NCBI GenBank assembly: GCA_003235365.1
Contig: QJWJ01000098.1
Coordinates: 1 to 57,031, forward strand
Length of the DNA: 57,031 bases
Origin: Deltaproteobacteria bacterium
GTDB taxonomy: Bacteria > Myxococcota_A > Polyangia > Polyangiales > Polyangiaceae
Reading direction: 5' to 3'
Positions 43,219-52,092 of this stretch are shown one piece after another; positions within the stretch are counted from its first letter, which is position 1, and the number at the start of each line of letters is the position of its first letter. The notes beneath the pieces are model-generated. The model made no database searches, was not told where the DNA came from, and saw nothing but the letters and a program-made list of their open reading frames with translations. The position numbers were made by a program, and so were the translations under genes.

Positions 43219-43529
43219 TGCCACTAGCTTGCCGGTTGGCTTGCGGCGCGTCGAGCCGACGAAACACCAAACTGTTGCGCACGACCGCCGACGGTAGCGG
43301 ATCGGGCCTTTTTCTTCCGCCATCGTGAATGTTTCTACGCGTTGTGTGGCGTACTTGGCGACACTTCGGGGAGTCCGAGATCGCGTCGGGCTGGTGGGTA
43401 CCCGGGTGCCCTGGGGCGAAATCCGGTGGGAGCCTGCGGAGCTCAGCGCTTCGGCCTCGTGGCGGGCGGCCGAGCGTTGCAGATAGAAATTCCGCGAATT
43501 TGGGGCGGCTTGGGACAATTGCTCTCGTG
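43219..43529. other. Intergenic region between lipoprotein and sigma-factor genes
   Basis: A 311-bp divergent gap. The sigma-factor frame stays open through it, but the sequence there has no similarity to sigma factors and I treat it as leader DNA. It should contain both promoters, possibly one recognised by the ECF factor itself. I see no clear motif or RNA structure. Confidence 0.35.
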
Positions 43530-44117
43530 GTGCCTCTCGTTTCCCGTCGGCCGTCCCTCGCCCCGTCGCCTGGCGCGGTCGAGTTTCGGGACTGGTACGA
43601 CGCCCACCTCGACTACGTGTGGCGCAGCCTCAGACGTTTGGGTGTGCCGCCCGCTGACGTCGCCGATATTTGCCACGACGTGTTCGTTGCCGCATGGAGG
43701 CAGCGCGCCGAGCTCGATCCGGCGCGACCGATCAAGCCATGGCTGTTCGGTGTGGCGTTTCGTCTGGCCGCCAATCATCGTCGCCGAAGTTGGTTTCGCC
43801 GCCGCTCCGATGCGCAGCTGGAATCGGTTCTCGCCCACGGTCTGGATCCTGAGCAGCGGGTGTTGCTGATTGCGGAGCTCGAGCGGCTCGACGCGGCGCT
43901 GGGTCAGGTTCCGCTGAAACTTCGGGGAGTGTTACTGTTGCACGACTTCGACGAAGTGCCCCCCAAGGAGATCGCGCAAGCGCTGGGCATCCCGCTCAAG
44001 ACGATCTACTCGCGCCTTGCCGCGGCCCGGAAACGGTTTCGTCAAGCGTTTCGCCAGAGTGAGCTGCACGACCTCGGGTCGAGCGGACACCAAGTGGTTT
44101 TGGGAGGCCCACAATGA
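43530..44117 (+). CDS. ECF-type RNA polymerase sigma factor
   Basis: A 195-residue group-4 sigma factor. Region 2 is seen in WYDAHLDYVWRSLRRLGVPPADVADICHDVFVAAWR, with the -10 recognition helix, and region 4 in LDAALGQVPLKLRGVLLLHDFDEVPPKEIAQALGIPLKTIYSRLAAARKRF, a helix-turn-helix for the -35 element. The GTG at 43530 is chosen to give a normal length; the GTG just before it, at 43527, is equivalent and an upstream start would add unmatched residues. Its stop overlaps the next start by four bases, so the membrane protein downstream is its likely partner or anti-sigma factor. Confidence 0.9.
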   Translation: MPLVSRRPSLAPSPGAVEFRDWYDAHLDYVWRSLRRLGVPPADVADICHDVFVAAWRQRAELDPARPIKPWLFGVAFRLAANHRRRSWFRRRSDAQLESVLAHGLDPEQRVLLIAELERLDAALGQVPLKLRGVLLLHDFDEVPPKEIAQALGIPLKTIYSRLAAARKRFRQAFRQSELHDLGSSGHQVVLGGPQ

Positions 44118-44959
44118 AGCAAGGGACGTTGGGAGATGTACACTCGGAGCCGGAGCCCCCGCTCGCCGAGTTGTCGTACCTGCGAGAACTGTCACGGCTC
44201 GAAGTGGTGCCTGCCGCGGTCGAGCGCGAACTGCGGCGGCGGCTTCAACAGTCGTCGACCGTCGACGGTCTCGCGCCGCGGCGGGGGACTCGCTTTCGCA
44301 CGGCGCTGCTCGCCGTGGCGTTTTTCGTCGTCGTGCCCAGCGCGATTGCTGCAACCCCCGTCGGATCGGTCTTGATCGAGCAGACGCGTCTGTGGGTACC
44401 CCGAGTGTTGGAGTTCGTCGGTGTCGAACCGGGTCAATCGAGCCGCGCGGAGCCACGGCCGCGTGGTGCTCACGGCGCGGGCGACGGGTGGCGAGCAGAG
44501 GCACCCGCAACGAGCGGCGCGTTGCCAGGGTGGACACCGTCCAAACCCCAGAAGTCACCGAGCGGGGCCAGCGCAGGAGATGAACGAGTGCCCGGCGAAA
44601 GCGTTGCTCCCGGTGGGGGGGAGCATGCGATGGGCGGCACGGCCCCGCGGCGGTCGACGGGTGGTGCGGGGTCCTCGTCAATGCCGCCCCAGCCGGCCGC
44701 GAGTGTTCGTTCGGAGGTCGCACGTACGGGAGGCGCTCCCACCACGAGCTCTTGGTCCGACGGACTCGATGGGTCTGGCGCGTTGAACGCGGAGCGACGA
44801 ATGCTCCAGCAGGCGAGATTGCTGCTGAGTGTCGGTGACGCCCGCGGCGCGCTCGAGTTGGCTTCGCAGCATGTTCGGCGGTTTCCCGACGGTATACTCG
44901 TGGCGGAGCGCGAAGCGATCATCAAGCAGGCGCGACAGCTCGAAGCCGCCAGGCCCTGA
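44114..44959 (+). CDS. Single-pass membrane protein coupled to the ECF sigma factor
   Basis: A 281-residue protein with a cytosolic N-terminus (about 60 residues, helical), one transmembrane segment near 63-82 (ALLAVAFFVVVPSAIAATPV), a Gly/Ser/Pro-rich linker of about 110 residues and a C-terminal TPR-like pair of helices (QQARLLLSVGDARGALELASQHVRRFP). The organisation resembles the sigma-factor-linked membrane proteins of myxobacteria; no zinc-binding anti-sigma (HxxxCxxC) motif is visible, so it is not a ZAS-type anti-sigma. It may sense an envelope signal through the C-terminal domain. Its ATG overlaps the sigma stop (ATGA). Confidence 0.85.
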   Translation: MKQGTLGDVHSEPEPPLAELSYLRELSRLEVVPAAVERELRRRLQQSSTVDGLAPRRGTRFRTALLAVAFFVVVPSAIAATPVGSVLIEQTRLWVPRVLEFVGVEPGQSSRAEPRPRGAHGAGDGWRAEAPATSGALPGWTPSKPQKSPSGASAGDERVPGESVAPGGGEHAMGGTAPRRSTGGAGSSSMPPQPAASVRSEVARTGGAPTTSSWSDGLDGSGALNAERRMLQQARLLLSVGDARGALELASQHVRRFPDGILVAEREAIIKQARQLEAARP

Positions 44960-45061
44960 CAGGCGGTCCAGTTGAGAATCTTCGGGAATCTGGGTGCACC
45001 CAAGACAATACAAACGATGAACGCCTTCGCATCGAGCGCTGGCGAATCTTCGGGAGACGAG

Positions 45062-47767
45062 ATGAACGAGCGTCAGCACCAAGGGATGTCCGATCGTGGG
45101 TTGGCAGGTCACCGATGCTTCTGGGGATCGCTCCTCATTAGCCCAGTCGTGTCGCTGATACTGGTGGGCTGTGGCAATCAGTCCGCGATCGTGGGCGACA
45201 ATGGCAACGGCATCGGCCGTAATGCCGAGCAGTATGCAGACGGGGGCGGAGTTCCGGCCCAGAGCGGCGAGCGCGACAAGGGCGACAAGGGCGACGGTGG
45301 CCCCGCGTCGAGCCAAGGCGGTCAATCCGATCCGAGCAAGGACAGTACCCGGGGGTCGACCGACGAGCGAGGTTCAGCCGACGATGCAGGAGCGGCTGGC
45401 GATTCGACAACGGACGAAGGCAGAGACTCGGATCCGAAGGGCCCCGACGGTGACGGAGAGCTACCGACGTTTTCGTGTGAGGCTGTCTCGTCGCAGCAAT
45501 TCGATGAGACGTCGATGGCTGCGTACCGCGTCTCGAAAGACGTCGCGGCTCAGGTCGACGCTGCTCTCGCGCTCATGAGCCCCGCGCAGAAGGCAGGGCA
45601 GATGTTGGGCGTCGATGGCACGCAGAAGAACTACCGCGACATCCACCGCAGCATCGACGTCGCGGTCCCCGGCCTCGGTGTCGTTCGCGGGTTTCGCTAT
45701 CGCGACGGCAGCCGAGGGGTGAACCTCGACGCGGGGCAAGACAATCGCCCGGACGACGGCAACAACTTTGCGACCGTGTTCCCGACCACTTCTCTACGCG
45801 CCGCTTCCTGGGACGTCGATCTCGAACGACGTGTCGGGGCGGCCATCGGCGACGAGACCGCGGCTTCCAAGAACAACGTCTTGCTGGCGCCCAGCATGAA
45901 CCTCGTCCGCCACCCCTACTGGGGCGGAATCCAAGAGAGCTATGGGGAGGACGCCTACCACGTCGGTCGCATGGCGACGGCGCTCGCGGTGGGCATCCAG
46001 CAGTACACGCTGGCGTGCGCACGCCAGTTCCTCGCGAACAACATCGAGAGGAATCGCTCGAGGCTAAACGCGACGATGACCGAGCAGACGCTGCGCGAAG
46101 TCTACGGGCGTCACTTCGAGATGGTCGTGCAGGATGGCGGCGTCGCTTGCGTCATGGCTGCGTACAATCTGGTCAACGGAGTCAAGGTCACTCAGAACGA
46201 GCACTTGCTCAGAGACGTTCTCAAAGCTCCCATCGAGCAGAACGGTTTCGGCTTTGGCGGTTTCGTGCTGACGGACTGGTGGGCCATGCCGGGCGATCAG
46301 GACGTCCTCGACGACACCACCGCCCAGGCGATGACCATCGAGGCAGTCGCGGCGGGGACGGACATCGAGCTACCCTGGACGCTGCACTACGACGAGGGAA
46401 CCCTGGCGAACGCCGATCAAGCGTTCGTCGAGGAGGCCGCCAGGCGCATCCTCACGCAGAAGTTCCGGTTCAACACCGCGCTGGACACGGACCCGTGGAG
46501 CAAGCAAGCACCCACGGCGACACTGACAGACGGCTCGATCACCGCTCATGCGGGGCACCAGGCTCTGGCGGAAGAGGCGGTGCTCGAGTCAGCCGTCCTG
46601 CTCGTCAACGGGATGGATGATGCGCCGGTACTGCCGCTTTCCAACGTTGCCAACGTGGCTGTGGTGGGTCTGGACCGCGAGTTCCACCTAGCGAGTTCCA
46701 GCGTGCCGAAGAGCTGCTCCCTGATGAGCCCGAGCGACAATCCCAGGTCCTGCGTCTTTCACTTCGCGACGGATCCGGCGCTCGGTGACCGCGGCATGGG
46801 TATGGTCAACGGCGATCCCGCGCGGACCGTGGGGCCGTACCAAGGAATCAAGGAGGTGGCCGGGCAGGACGTCAGCGTGACGAGTGGCAATTCCCCCAGC
46901 GCCGCTGCGGACGCGGATGCGGTTGTGGTGGTCGTCGGCTACACCCCGGGGGACGAAAGCGAGGAGTGGGTCGTTGCTGACGGCGGAGACCGCTCGACGT
47001 TGGACTTGCCGGCAGGACAGAACGAGTTGATCAGCAGCGTGCTCGACTTGGGCAAGCCCACGGTGATCATCATCGAATCGGGGTCGATAGTGAACCTGCC
47101 GTGGTTGTCGCATCCCAACACGAAACAAGCGACGATTTGGGCGGGGTATCCGGGGGAGCGCGGTGGCGTGGCCCTGGGCAAGCTCATCTTCGGCGTTGCA
47201 AATTTCTCGGGCAAGATGCCGATGGCGTGGCCCACGGAATACGAACTGCCACCGTTCGCAGAGACGCAAACTGTCACCAACATGGACTACTTCTTCGGCT
47301 ACCGCGAGTTCGACCGGCGCAAGTACATCGACGGTAGCGAGGTCGCCTTGGTGTTTCCATTCGGTCACGGCTCGAGCTACTCGACATTCGAATACGCCAA
47401 CCTTCAGGTTCCCTGCGAGTCGGTTACGAAAGGCGCGGTCTTCAACGTATCCATCGACATCAGCAACGTCTCTTCCGTCGATGGAGACGAAGTGGCGATG
47501 CTGTTCGTCAGGCCTCCACCGAAGCCTGCCAGCGTCACAGGTGAGCGACCCTGGAAAGAACTGAAGAGCTTCGCTCGCGTCCCAGTTCCAGCAGGTCAAA
47601 CCGTGACCGCTCAGCTCCCGGTCCGCGTGCGAGATCTCCGGCGATGGGAGGGAGGAAGTGACGGTCGCTGGGTCGTCGATAGTGGCGAGTACATCATCAT
47701 GGTCGGAAAGAACGCGGAGGATGCGGAAACCGGCAACGTTGCTTCCTTGATGGTCGTCGGCGATTGA
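45062..47767 (+). CDS. Glycoside hydrolase family 3 lipoprotein
   Basis: A 901-residue exported GH3 enzyme. The signal peptide ends in LILVGCGNQS, then a ~80-residue acidic Gly/Asp linker. The N-terminal barrel includes FPTTSLRAASWD, the LAPSMNLVRHPYWGG block, ESYGEDAYHVGRM and the nucleophile Asp405 in FVLTDWWA. The second alpha/beta domain (VAVVGLD, VVVVVGYTPGD, WAGYPGERGG) and a C-terminal fibronectin-III-like domain follow. The usual substrate-binding KH(F) pair appears as Arg321-Gln322 (ARQFLANN), which may change specificity. GH3 enzymes remove beta-linked glucose, xylose or N-acetylglucosamine; the substrate is open. The ATG at 45062 has GGGAG upstream; earlier ATGs at 45017 and 44972 lack this. 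Confidence 0.92.
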   Translation: MNERQHQGMSDRGLAGHRCFWGSLLISPVVSLILVGCGNQSAIVGDNGNGIGRNAEQYADGGGVPAQSGERDKGDKGDGGPASSQGGQSDPSKDSTRGSTDERGSADDAGAAGDSTTDEGRDSDPKGPDGDGELPTFSCEAVSSQQFDETSMAAYRVSKDVAAQVDAALALMSPAQKAGQMLGVDGTQKNYRDIHRSIDVAVPGLGVVRGFRYRDGSRGVNLDAGQDNRPDDGNNFATVFPTTSLRAASWDVDLERRVGAAIGDETAASKNNVLLAPSMNLVRHPYWGGIQESYGEDAYHVGRMATALAVGIQQYTLACARQFLANNIERNRSRLNATMTEQTLREVYGRHFEMVVQDGGVACVMAAYNLVNGVKVTQNEHLLRDVLKAPIEQNGFGFGGFVLTDWWAMPGDQDVLDDTTAQAMTIEAVAAGTDIELPWTLHYDEGTLANADQAFVEEAARRILTQKFRFNTALDTDPWSKQAPTATLTDGSITAHAGHQALAEEAVLESAVLLVNGMDDAPVLPLSNVANVAVVGLDREFHLASSSVPKSCSLMSPSDNPRSCVFHFATDPALGDRGMGMVNGDPARTVGPYQGIKEVAGQDVSVTSGNSPSAAADADAVVVVVGYTPGDESEEWVVADGGDRSTLDLPAGQNELISSVLDLGKPTVIIIESGSIVNLPWLSHPNTKQATIWAGYPGERGGVALGKLIFGVANFSGKMPMAWPTEYELPPFAETQTVTNMDYFFGYREFDRRKYIDGSEVALVFPFGHGSSYSTFEYANLQVPCESVTKGAVFNVSIDISNVSSVDGDEVAMLFVRPPPKPASVTGERPWKELKSFARVPVPAGQTVTAQLPVRVRDLRRWEGGSDGRWVVDSGEYIIMVGKNAEDAETGNVASLMVVGD

Positions 47768-47897
47768 GATCACCTGCCGTCCCGGGGGCGCGGTCGTTTG
47801 GCTCGCGCCCAGGTTCGATGACCGAGACCTTGCCGGGGTTACGAGGCGCGTCGTCGATCTGCTACGTCTCGTCTCACTCCACGACGGTGAGCATCGC

Positions 47898-49175
47898 TTG
47901 TCAGGCACGGCGGCCTTGTGCCACAAGCAATGGGTGCACGGCGCAGATGCGTTCAAGTGTTCTTCACTCGGTGCGATCCCGCTCCTCGGAGTGTTGTTCT
48001 CGGTGTCCGTGTGGGCCGATGCCCCGACCCCGGCTCCCAGTGAAACACCACGTCCTTCTGCCACGCAGGTCGACGACGACACGAACCGCACCCCCGAGCC
48101 GATCTGGCGGCACGTCGAACTGCATCTCGAAGTCGGCGACGGCCTTCGGTGCCCGGACTTGACGCAGTTGCGAACGTGGGTGAACGAGCTGGCGGGTAGC
48201 GACTTCGCGGTAGAGCAAGCACCTGTGGTACTGCTCATACGTGTCGCTCGAGCTCCGAGCGACGAGGTTCGCGTGCAGGTCGTGGCGCGTGAACCGCCGT
48301 CGACCGAGTCGTCCGTGCAAACGGATGCACAACCCGTCGTGCTGCGCACGTTTCAGAGAGCTGAGTCGTGCTCGGAATTGCTCCGTGCTACGGCTTTGAC
48401 CATCTCTCTCGGTGCGAGCTCCCCGACCGTCAGCGTCGACCCCCCGGTGGGAGGCGATGCAGGGCCGGAGAAGAGCGATCCGGAGTCCACCACTACGCAG
48501 ACTCCCAATGAATCGACAGCGGTGCTCGCACCGCCGCAGTCAGCGCCGGTAGTCGCGGCGAGTCACGACGGGTCCCGCGATGCCGTTCCACGAACCCCCC
48601 CTCCACGAACCCCCCCTCCACGAGGTGACGTCGCTCACCCCATCCCGCCTCCGTCGGCGATGCGCGCGCCCCGCCTGACCATCGGGGCGGCGGGTCATGG
48701 CGCATTGGGCATGAATCCCGGTGTCGGCGTTGGGCCGTCGGCCTCGTTCGGCGTGCGACTCACCGATTTCGAGCTGTTACTTCGCGGTGGCTACATGGCC
48801 AGCACCGGGAGGCAACTTCCACGAGCGGCCCCTGGCACGATCTACGGTCCGACTGCGGAGGCGTCGCTGGTCGGCTGCTTGCCGGTTTCGCCGTTGACGG
48901 GGCCGGTCCGTGTGTGCGCGCTCGGTGGTGTGTTGTGGGTATTTGCCCGCGGTAAACGTTTCGACAGGGACGGCCAGGCGTTGCGAACGACGCTGATGTT
49001 GGGCGGTAGTGCTGATGTGCTTTGGAACGTCGGCGACCACCTCGCGTGGGGCCCCCGGCTCGAGGTTCTCGTACCACTCGTCCCAGTGGAGTTTGAAGTG
49101 ACGGGGGATCCCGCCGATTCTTGGACGATGTGGCCCGTCGCCCCGCGGGTTGGGCTCGGTATCGAATGGCGCTAA
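47898..49175 (+). CDS. Outer-membrane or periplasmic protein with beta-barrel-like C-terminus
   Basis: A 425-residue exported protein. A hydrophobic segment, LGAIPLLGVLFSVSVWADA, with an AxA-like cleavage site, begins about 28 residues in, so the true start may be the GTG at 47934. Residues 70-170 form a small alpha-beta domain with two conserved Cys (LRCPDLTQL and ESCSELLRA), as in myxobacterial periplasmic proteins. A Pro-rich linker with the repeat RTPPPRTPPPR follows, then a ~160-residue beta-strand-rich C-terminus (GAAGHGALGMNPGVGVGPSAS, LRGGYMAS, PRLEVLVPLVPVEF, APRVGLGIEWR) ending in an aromatic-basic residue pattern close to outer-membrane barrels. Function unknown. Confidence 0.78.
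   Translation: MSGTAALCHKQWVHGADAFKCSSLGAIPLLGVLFSVSVWADAPTPAPSETPRPSATQVDDDTNRTPEPIWRHVELHLEVGDGLRCPDLTQLRTWVNELAGSDFAVEQAPVVLLIRVARAPSDEVRVQVVAREPPSTESSVQTDAQPVVLRTFQRAESCSELLRATALTISLGASSPTVSVDPPVGGDAGPEKSDPESTTTQTPNESTAVLAPPQSAPVVAASHDGSRDAVPRTPPPRTPPPRGDVAHPIPPPSAMRAPRLTIGAAGHGALGMNPGVGVGPSASFGVRLTDFELLLRGGYMASTGRQLPRAAPGTIYGPTAEASLVGCLPVSPLTGPVRVCALGGVLWVFARGKRFDRDGQALRTTLMLGGSADVLWNVGDHLAWGPRLEVLVPLVPVEFEVTGDPADSWTMWPVAPRVGLGIEWR
48588..48617 (+). repeat. Two-copy 15-bp tandem repeat in coding sequence
   Basis: Two adjacent copies of a 15-bp unit (CCACGAACCCCCCCT) encode the RTPPP repeats of the linker in the outer-membrane-type protein. It is probably a replication-slippage site that varies in length between strains. 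Confidence 0.7.
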
Positions 49176-49310
49176 TTGGGCTTGGGAAGCTCGACTGAGC
49201 TCAATCCGGCTTCCTCGACAAGGGCGACCATTCCGCGCTCGGCCGGCTTGGCCTTCTTGCCCTTTCTAATGATCTGGGTGTGCGGTTCAAAGATCTTCAC
49301 GAGCTCGTCG
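49172..49310 (-). pseudogene. C-terminal transposase-like fragment
   Basis: On the minus strand about 45 residues ending at a stop (49172-49174) read DELVKIFEPHTQIIRKGKK and then a Glu/Lys-rich tail. The 'IFEPHTxII' segment is typical of the C-terminal part of ISNCY/IS1182-like transposases. Upstream of residue TDELV the frame continues with unrelated sequence, so only the tail remains. No terminal repeats or target duplication could be seen. It sits between the stop of the outer-membrane protein gene (overlapping by 4 bp) and the start of the flavoprotein gene, a likely scar of an old insertion. Confidence 0.5.
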
Positions 49311-49354
49311 GTCGCTCCGGTGTTTGAAGCAACACTCGTGCACGCGTCTGAGCG

Positions 49355-50626
49355 ATGACATGTTGCAGATCCAGGAGCAGTGAACGTACTGCCGCGTCTT
49401 CTGCTGCTCGAGTCATCGGTCCGCTGAGTGCGCTGCACGATGAGTCATGCGGCGGCGGATGTTTCGTGGCAACGGGACCCCGTGCCCCATGGGCGTCCCA
49501 GCCACGCACTGGCTTACTGCGTCTCGTCGATGAGAGCACTGGTTGGCAAGGGGCTACGTTGGTCCAGGGGGCTCGAGTGCAGCGACTGCTTGGTGCACGT
49601 TCTCCGTCGTTGTCGCTGATTGCTACCATGCATGGCTTTACGGCGGCATTCGTGTCTCAGTTGGGGCTGTTTGGCGAACATGGCAGGAAGATGCTGTGCG
49701 ATGTCGTCGAACGTGGAGCGCTTCTTGCCTCTGGATTCGGAGAGGGAAGATCCGGTGCTGGTTTGTTCGAGTACCAGACCCGAGGGGTTCGGGATGGAGC
49801 GAGCTTCAGGCTCAACGGTAGGAAGCGACCATGCACGCTTGCTCGTGACATGGACTACCTCACGCTCGGTTTCTCTTGCCAGGATTCTTCCGAGAGTCCG
49901 CAACCCAGCATCGCCATGATCCCCGCGGACAATCCGGGACTCCGGACGAATCCTTTCTGGAAAGCGCCGGTACTCTCTGCAGCCGGCAGTGAAGAGGTCG
50001 TACTCGAGAATGTGGTGATCCCGGCTGCAATGGCGTTTGCTCCGGCAGCAGACGCCGACGCGGAACAATCGAGAATGCGCACGACCGAAGCGCTGGGGCT
50101 CGGCTGTTTTCAGATCCTGTTAGCCGCGTCCTACGTGGGCATGGCGACAGCGCTGATCGAGAGACTGATCGCCCGAAGAGAGGCCAACCAGGTGGACGTC
50201 GTGGACGCCTATACCCAAATCGAGGGTGCGATGATGTGCTTGGAAGGGGCGGCACGACGACTTGACGACAGCTCTCCGCCCACGGCGAGCCTATTGGCTG
50301 AGGTCATGGCGGCGCGCTTCTTGGCGCAAGGATGCATTCAGCGCGGCGTTGACCTCGCCCTGGAAATGCTTGGGGGAAAGGCCTACATGATGGCACCCGA
50401 GGTGGCCATGATCGGCAGCGCGGTGCGCTGTCTCGCCTTCCACCCACTGAATCGCGGCCACGCTCTGGGCTACATTGCTGAGCTTCGCGCTCGTGTCACC
50501 TCCAGGGGCAGCGGTCACGTCACACTCGAAGAGTGTCTGGCTCCAGGACTGGAGGGAACCGAGTTCGAACGCTTCTTTCACCAGCGAAATCTGGATGCAA
50601 TCGAGGCGAAGGTCTTCTCCTTTTAG
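49355..50626 (+). CDS. Acyl-CoA dehydrogenase-family flavoprotein
   Basis: A 423-residue protein of the acyl-CoA dehydrogenase fold. After an unusual Ser/Arg/Cys-rich N-terminus it shows SLSLIATMHGFTAAFVSQLG, the FAD/substrate region ASGFGEGRSGAGLFE, the middle beta domain (FRLNGRKRPCTLARDMDYL), and the C-terminal helical domain with LLAASYVGMATALIERL and LALEMLGGKAYM. A clear catalytic Glu could not be assigned, so it may be an oxygenase- or hydroxylase-like member. It ends tail-to-tail with the MocR gene, sharing the stop region (50623-50626). The first ~40 residues look atypical; the true start could lie further in. Substrate unknown. Confidence 0.8.
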   Translation: MTCCRSRSSERTAASSAARVIGPLSALHDESCGGGCFVATGPRAPWASQPRTGLLRLVDESTGWQGATLVQGARVQRLLGARSPSLSLIATMHGFTAAFVSQLGLFGEHGRKMLCDVVERGALLASGFGEGRSGAGLFEYQTRGVRDGASFRLNGRKRPCTLARDMDYLTLGFSCQDSSESPQPSIAMIPADNPGLRTNPFWKAPVLSAAGSEEVVLENVVIPAAMAFAPAADADAEQSRMRTTEALGLGCFQILLAASYVGMATALIERLIARREANQVDVVDAYTQIEGAMMCLEGAARRLDDSSPPTASLLAEVMAARFLAQGCIQRGVDLALEMLGGKAYMMAPEVAMIGSAVRCLAFHPLNRGHALGYIAELRARVTSRGSGHVTLEECLAPGLEGTEFERFFHQRNLDAIEAKVFSF

Positions 50627-52092
50627 ACCGGTGCCGATTCAGCCAGAAGGCGCAGCGCTCGTTCGAGTTCGGCGGGATTGAGCGACGCGTAGCCAGCACG
50701 AAAAGCCGCCACGGGTGTTCCACCGTTCACATGGCGATCTCCAGGAACGAAGTCGAGCCCCAAGCCCCGCGCGCGCGCCGACCAAGCGGTCATGTCGACG
50801 CTGCTTCGGGCGCGCACCCAGACAGCCAGGCCGGTTTGAGGTTCGCTGAATTGGAACCAGCGAGCCAGGGCCACGTCGCGCGCGAGTCCCTGGATGAACG
50901 CATCTCGCCGTTTCGCGTAAACCTTGCGCGCCTTTCTCGAGTGGCGCTGCAACTCACCGTCTTCGATGAGGTAGGCAACCGCGCGTTCCAATGCCGGATC
51001 TCCCAAGCGGTCTAGAGCACTCCTGACCCGTGCGGCGCGCTCCACGACTGCTTCCTTGGCCATCAAGTATCCCAACCTGACGCCTGGCGCGAGCAGCTTG
51101 GAAAAGGATCCGATGTACACGACCCGCTCGAACTCATCCGCCGCGCAAAGGGGCAGTGGGGGGCACGTGGAATAGTAGAACTCCGAATCGTAGTCGTCCT
51201 CGATGATGACGAAGTCGTGATCCCGAGCTAATTTCAACAGTTCCACGCGACGGTCTCGCGACAAAGAGACAGTTGTCGGGTATTGGTGATGAGGGGTCGT
51301 GTAGACAGCGCTGATCTTTCGCTGATTCAGGCACTCCTTCAAGTGCGCGATGGACATCCCTTCGTCGTCCACGTCGACGTGGACGATCTGGGCGCCCGCC
51401 AGCGAGAAGGCATTCCAGGCCGACTCGTAGCCTGGATTCTCGACCGCCACGAACGCCCCGTCGGGTACCAAGGTCCTGCTGGTCAGGAAGAGCGCCATCT
51501 GGGAGCCCCTGGTCAACAGGACGCGGTCGGGCGTGCTCACCAGCCCGCGGGCTTGGTTGACGAAGTTCGACAGGACGTCGCGAAGCGCCGAGTCTCCTCG
51601 CGGGTCGCCGTAGCCGAGACCCTGCCTGGCCAGACGCGACACGGCGTCCCGGTAGGCCTGTGATAGAGCATCCAGTGGCGACAATCTAGGATCGGGCAAA
51701 CCATCGTCCAAACGAAGGGACGGACCTGCGGTGACGACCGCGTCCGTGACGCGTGCTGCCAGTTGATGCTGTTCGATCTCGGCTTGGGCGAACCCGTGCA
51801 ACGGTAGGCCCGTCGCGACGAAGGTCCCTCTTCTGGGCTCGGAGGTCATCCAACCTTGCGCGCACAGTTCATCCAAGGCGGCAGAGACGACTTTCCGGGT
51901 CACGCCGAACTCGACAGCAAGCCCTCTGGCTCCCGGGAGCAGGGTCCCTGGCAGAAGGCGACCACGCCGTATTTCGTTGGCCAAGCCATCTGCGAGTTGG
52001 CGATACAGGGGGACGTTGGAATCGCGGCGCAGGTCCATGTCGAGACGCCACGGTCGACCTGAAAGCTGCCGTCGCGCATTGCCGTCCCCCAT
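50623..52092 (-). CDS. MocR/PdxR-type GntR regulator with aminotransferase domain
   Basis: A 489-residue transcription factor. The N-terminal GntR winged helix is seen in VPLYRQLADGLANEIRRGRLLPGTLLPGARGLAVEFGVTRKVV. A fold-type-I aminotransferase domain follows, with DDYDSEFYY and the PLP lysine Lys332 in IGSFSKLLAPGVRLGYL. In this family PLP binding to the aminotransferase domain switches DNA binding, often controlling vitamin B6 or amino-acid genes. Its start, ATG at 52092, lies upstream of a 600-bp divergent region facing the amidotransferase gene, which is the obvious target. Its 3' end overlaps that of the flavoprotein gene by four bases, with the two stop codons interlocked. Confidence 0.93.
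   Translation of the reverse strand: MGDGNARRQLSGRPWRLDMDLRRDSNVPLYRQLADGLANEIRRGRLLPGTLLPGARGLAVEFGVTRKVVSAALDELCAQGWMTSEPRRGTFVATGLPLHGFAQAEIEQHQLAARVTDAVVTAGPSLRLDDGLPDPRLSPLDALSQAYRDAVSRLARQGLGYGDPRGDSALRDVLSNFVNQARGLVSTPDRVLLTRGSQMALFLTSRTLVPDGAFVAVENPGYESAWNAFSLAGAQIVHVDVDDEGMSIAHLKECLNQRKISAVYTTPHHQYPTTVSLSRDRRVELLKLARDHDFVIIEDDYDSEFYYSTCPPLPLCAADEFERVVYIGSFSKLLAPGVRLGYLMAKEAVVERAARVRSALDRLGDPALERAVAYLIEDGELQRHSRKARKVYAKRRDAFIQGLARDVALARWFQFSEPQTGLAVWVRARSSVDMTAWSARARGLGLDFVPGDRHVNGGTPVAAFRAGYASLNPAELERALRLLAESAPV

Noticed and set aside
45230..45470. Gly/Asp-rich KGDKGDGG stretch as a collagen-like domain
   Set aside because: Too short and irregular for collagen repeats; it is the linker after the lipoprotein signal.
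46688..48349. Minus-strand frame of 553 codons opposite the GH3 gene
   Set aside because: Overlaps the GH3 C-terminal domains and the next gene; composition is antisense-like.
48588..48617. Short tandem repeat as a CRISPR or regulatory array
   Set aside because: Only two adjacent copies without spacers, encoding a Pro-rich linker.
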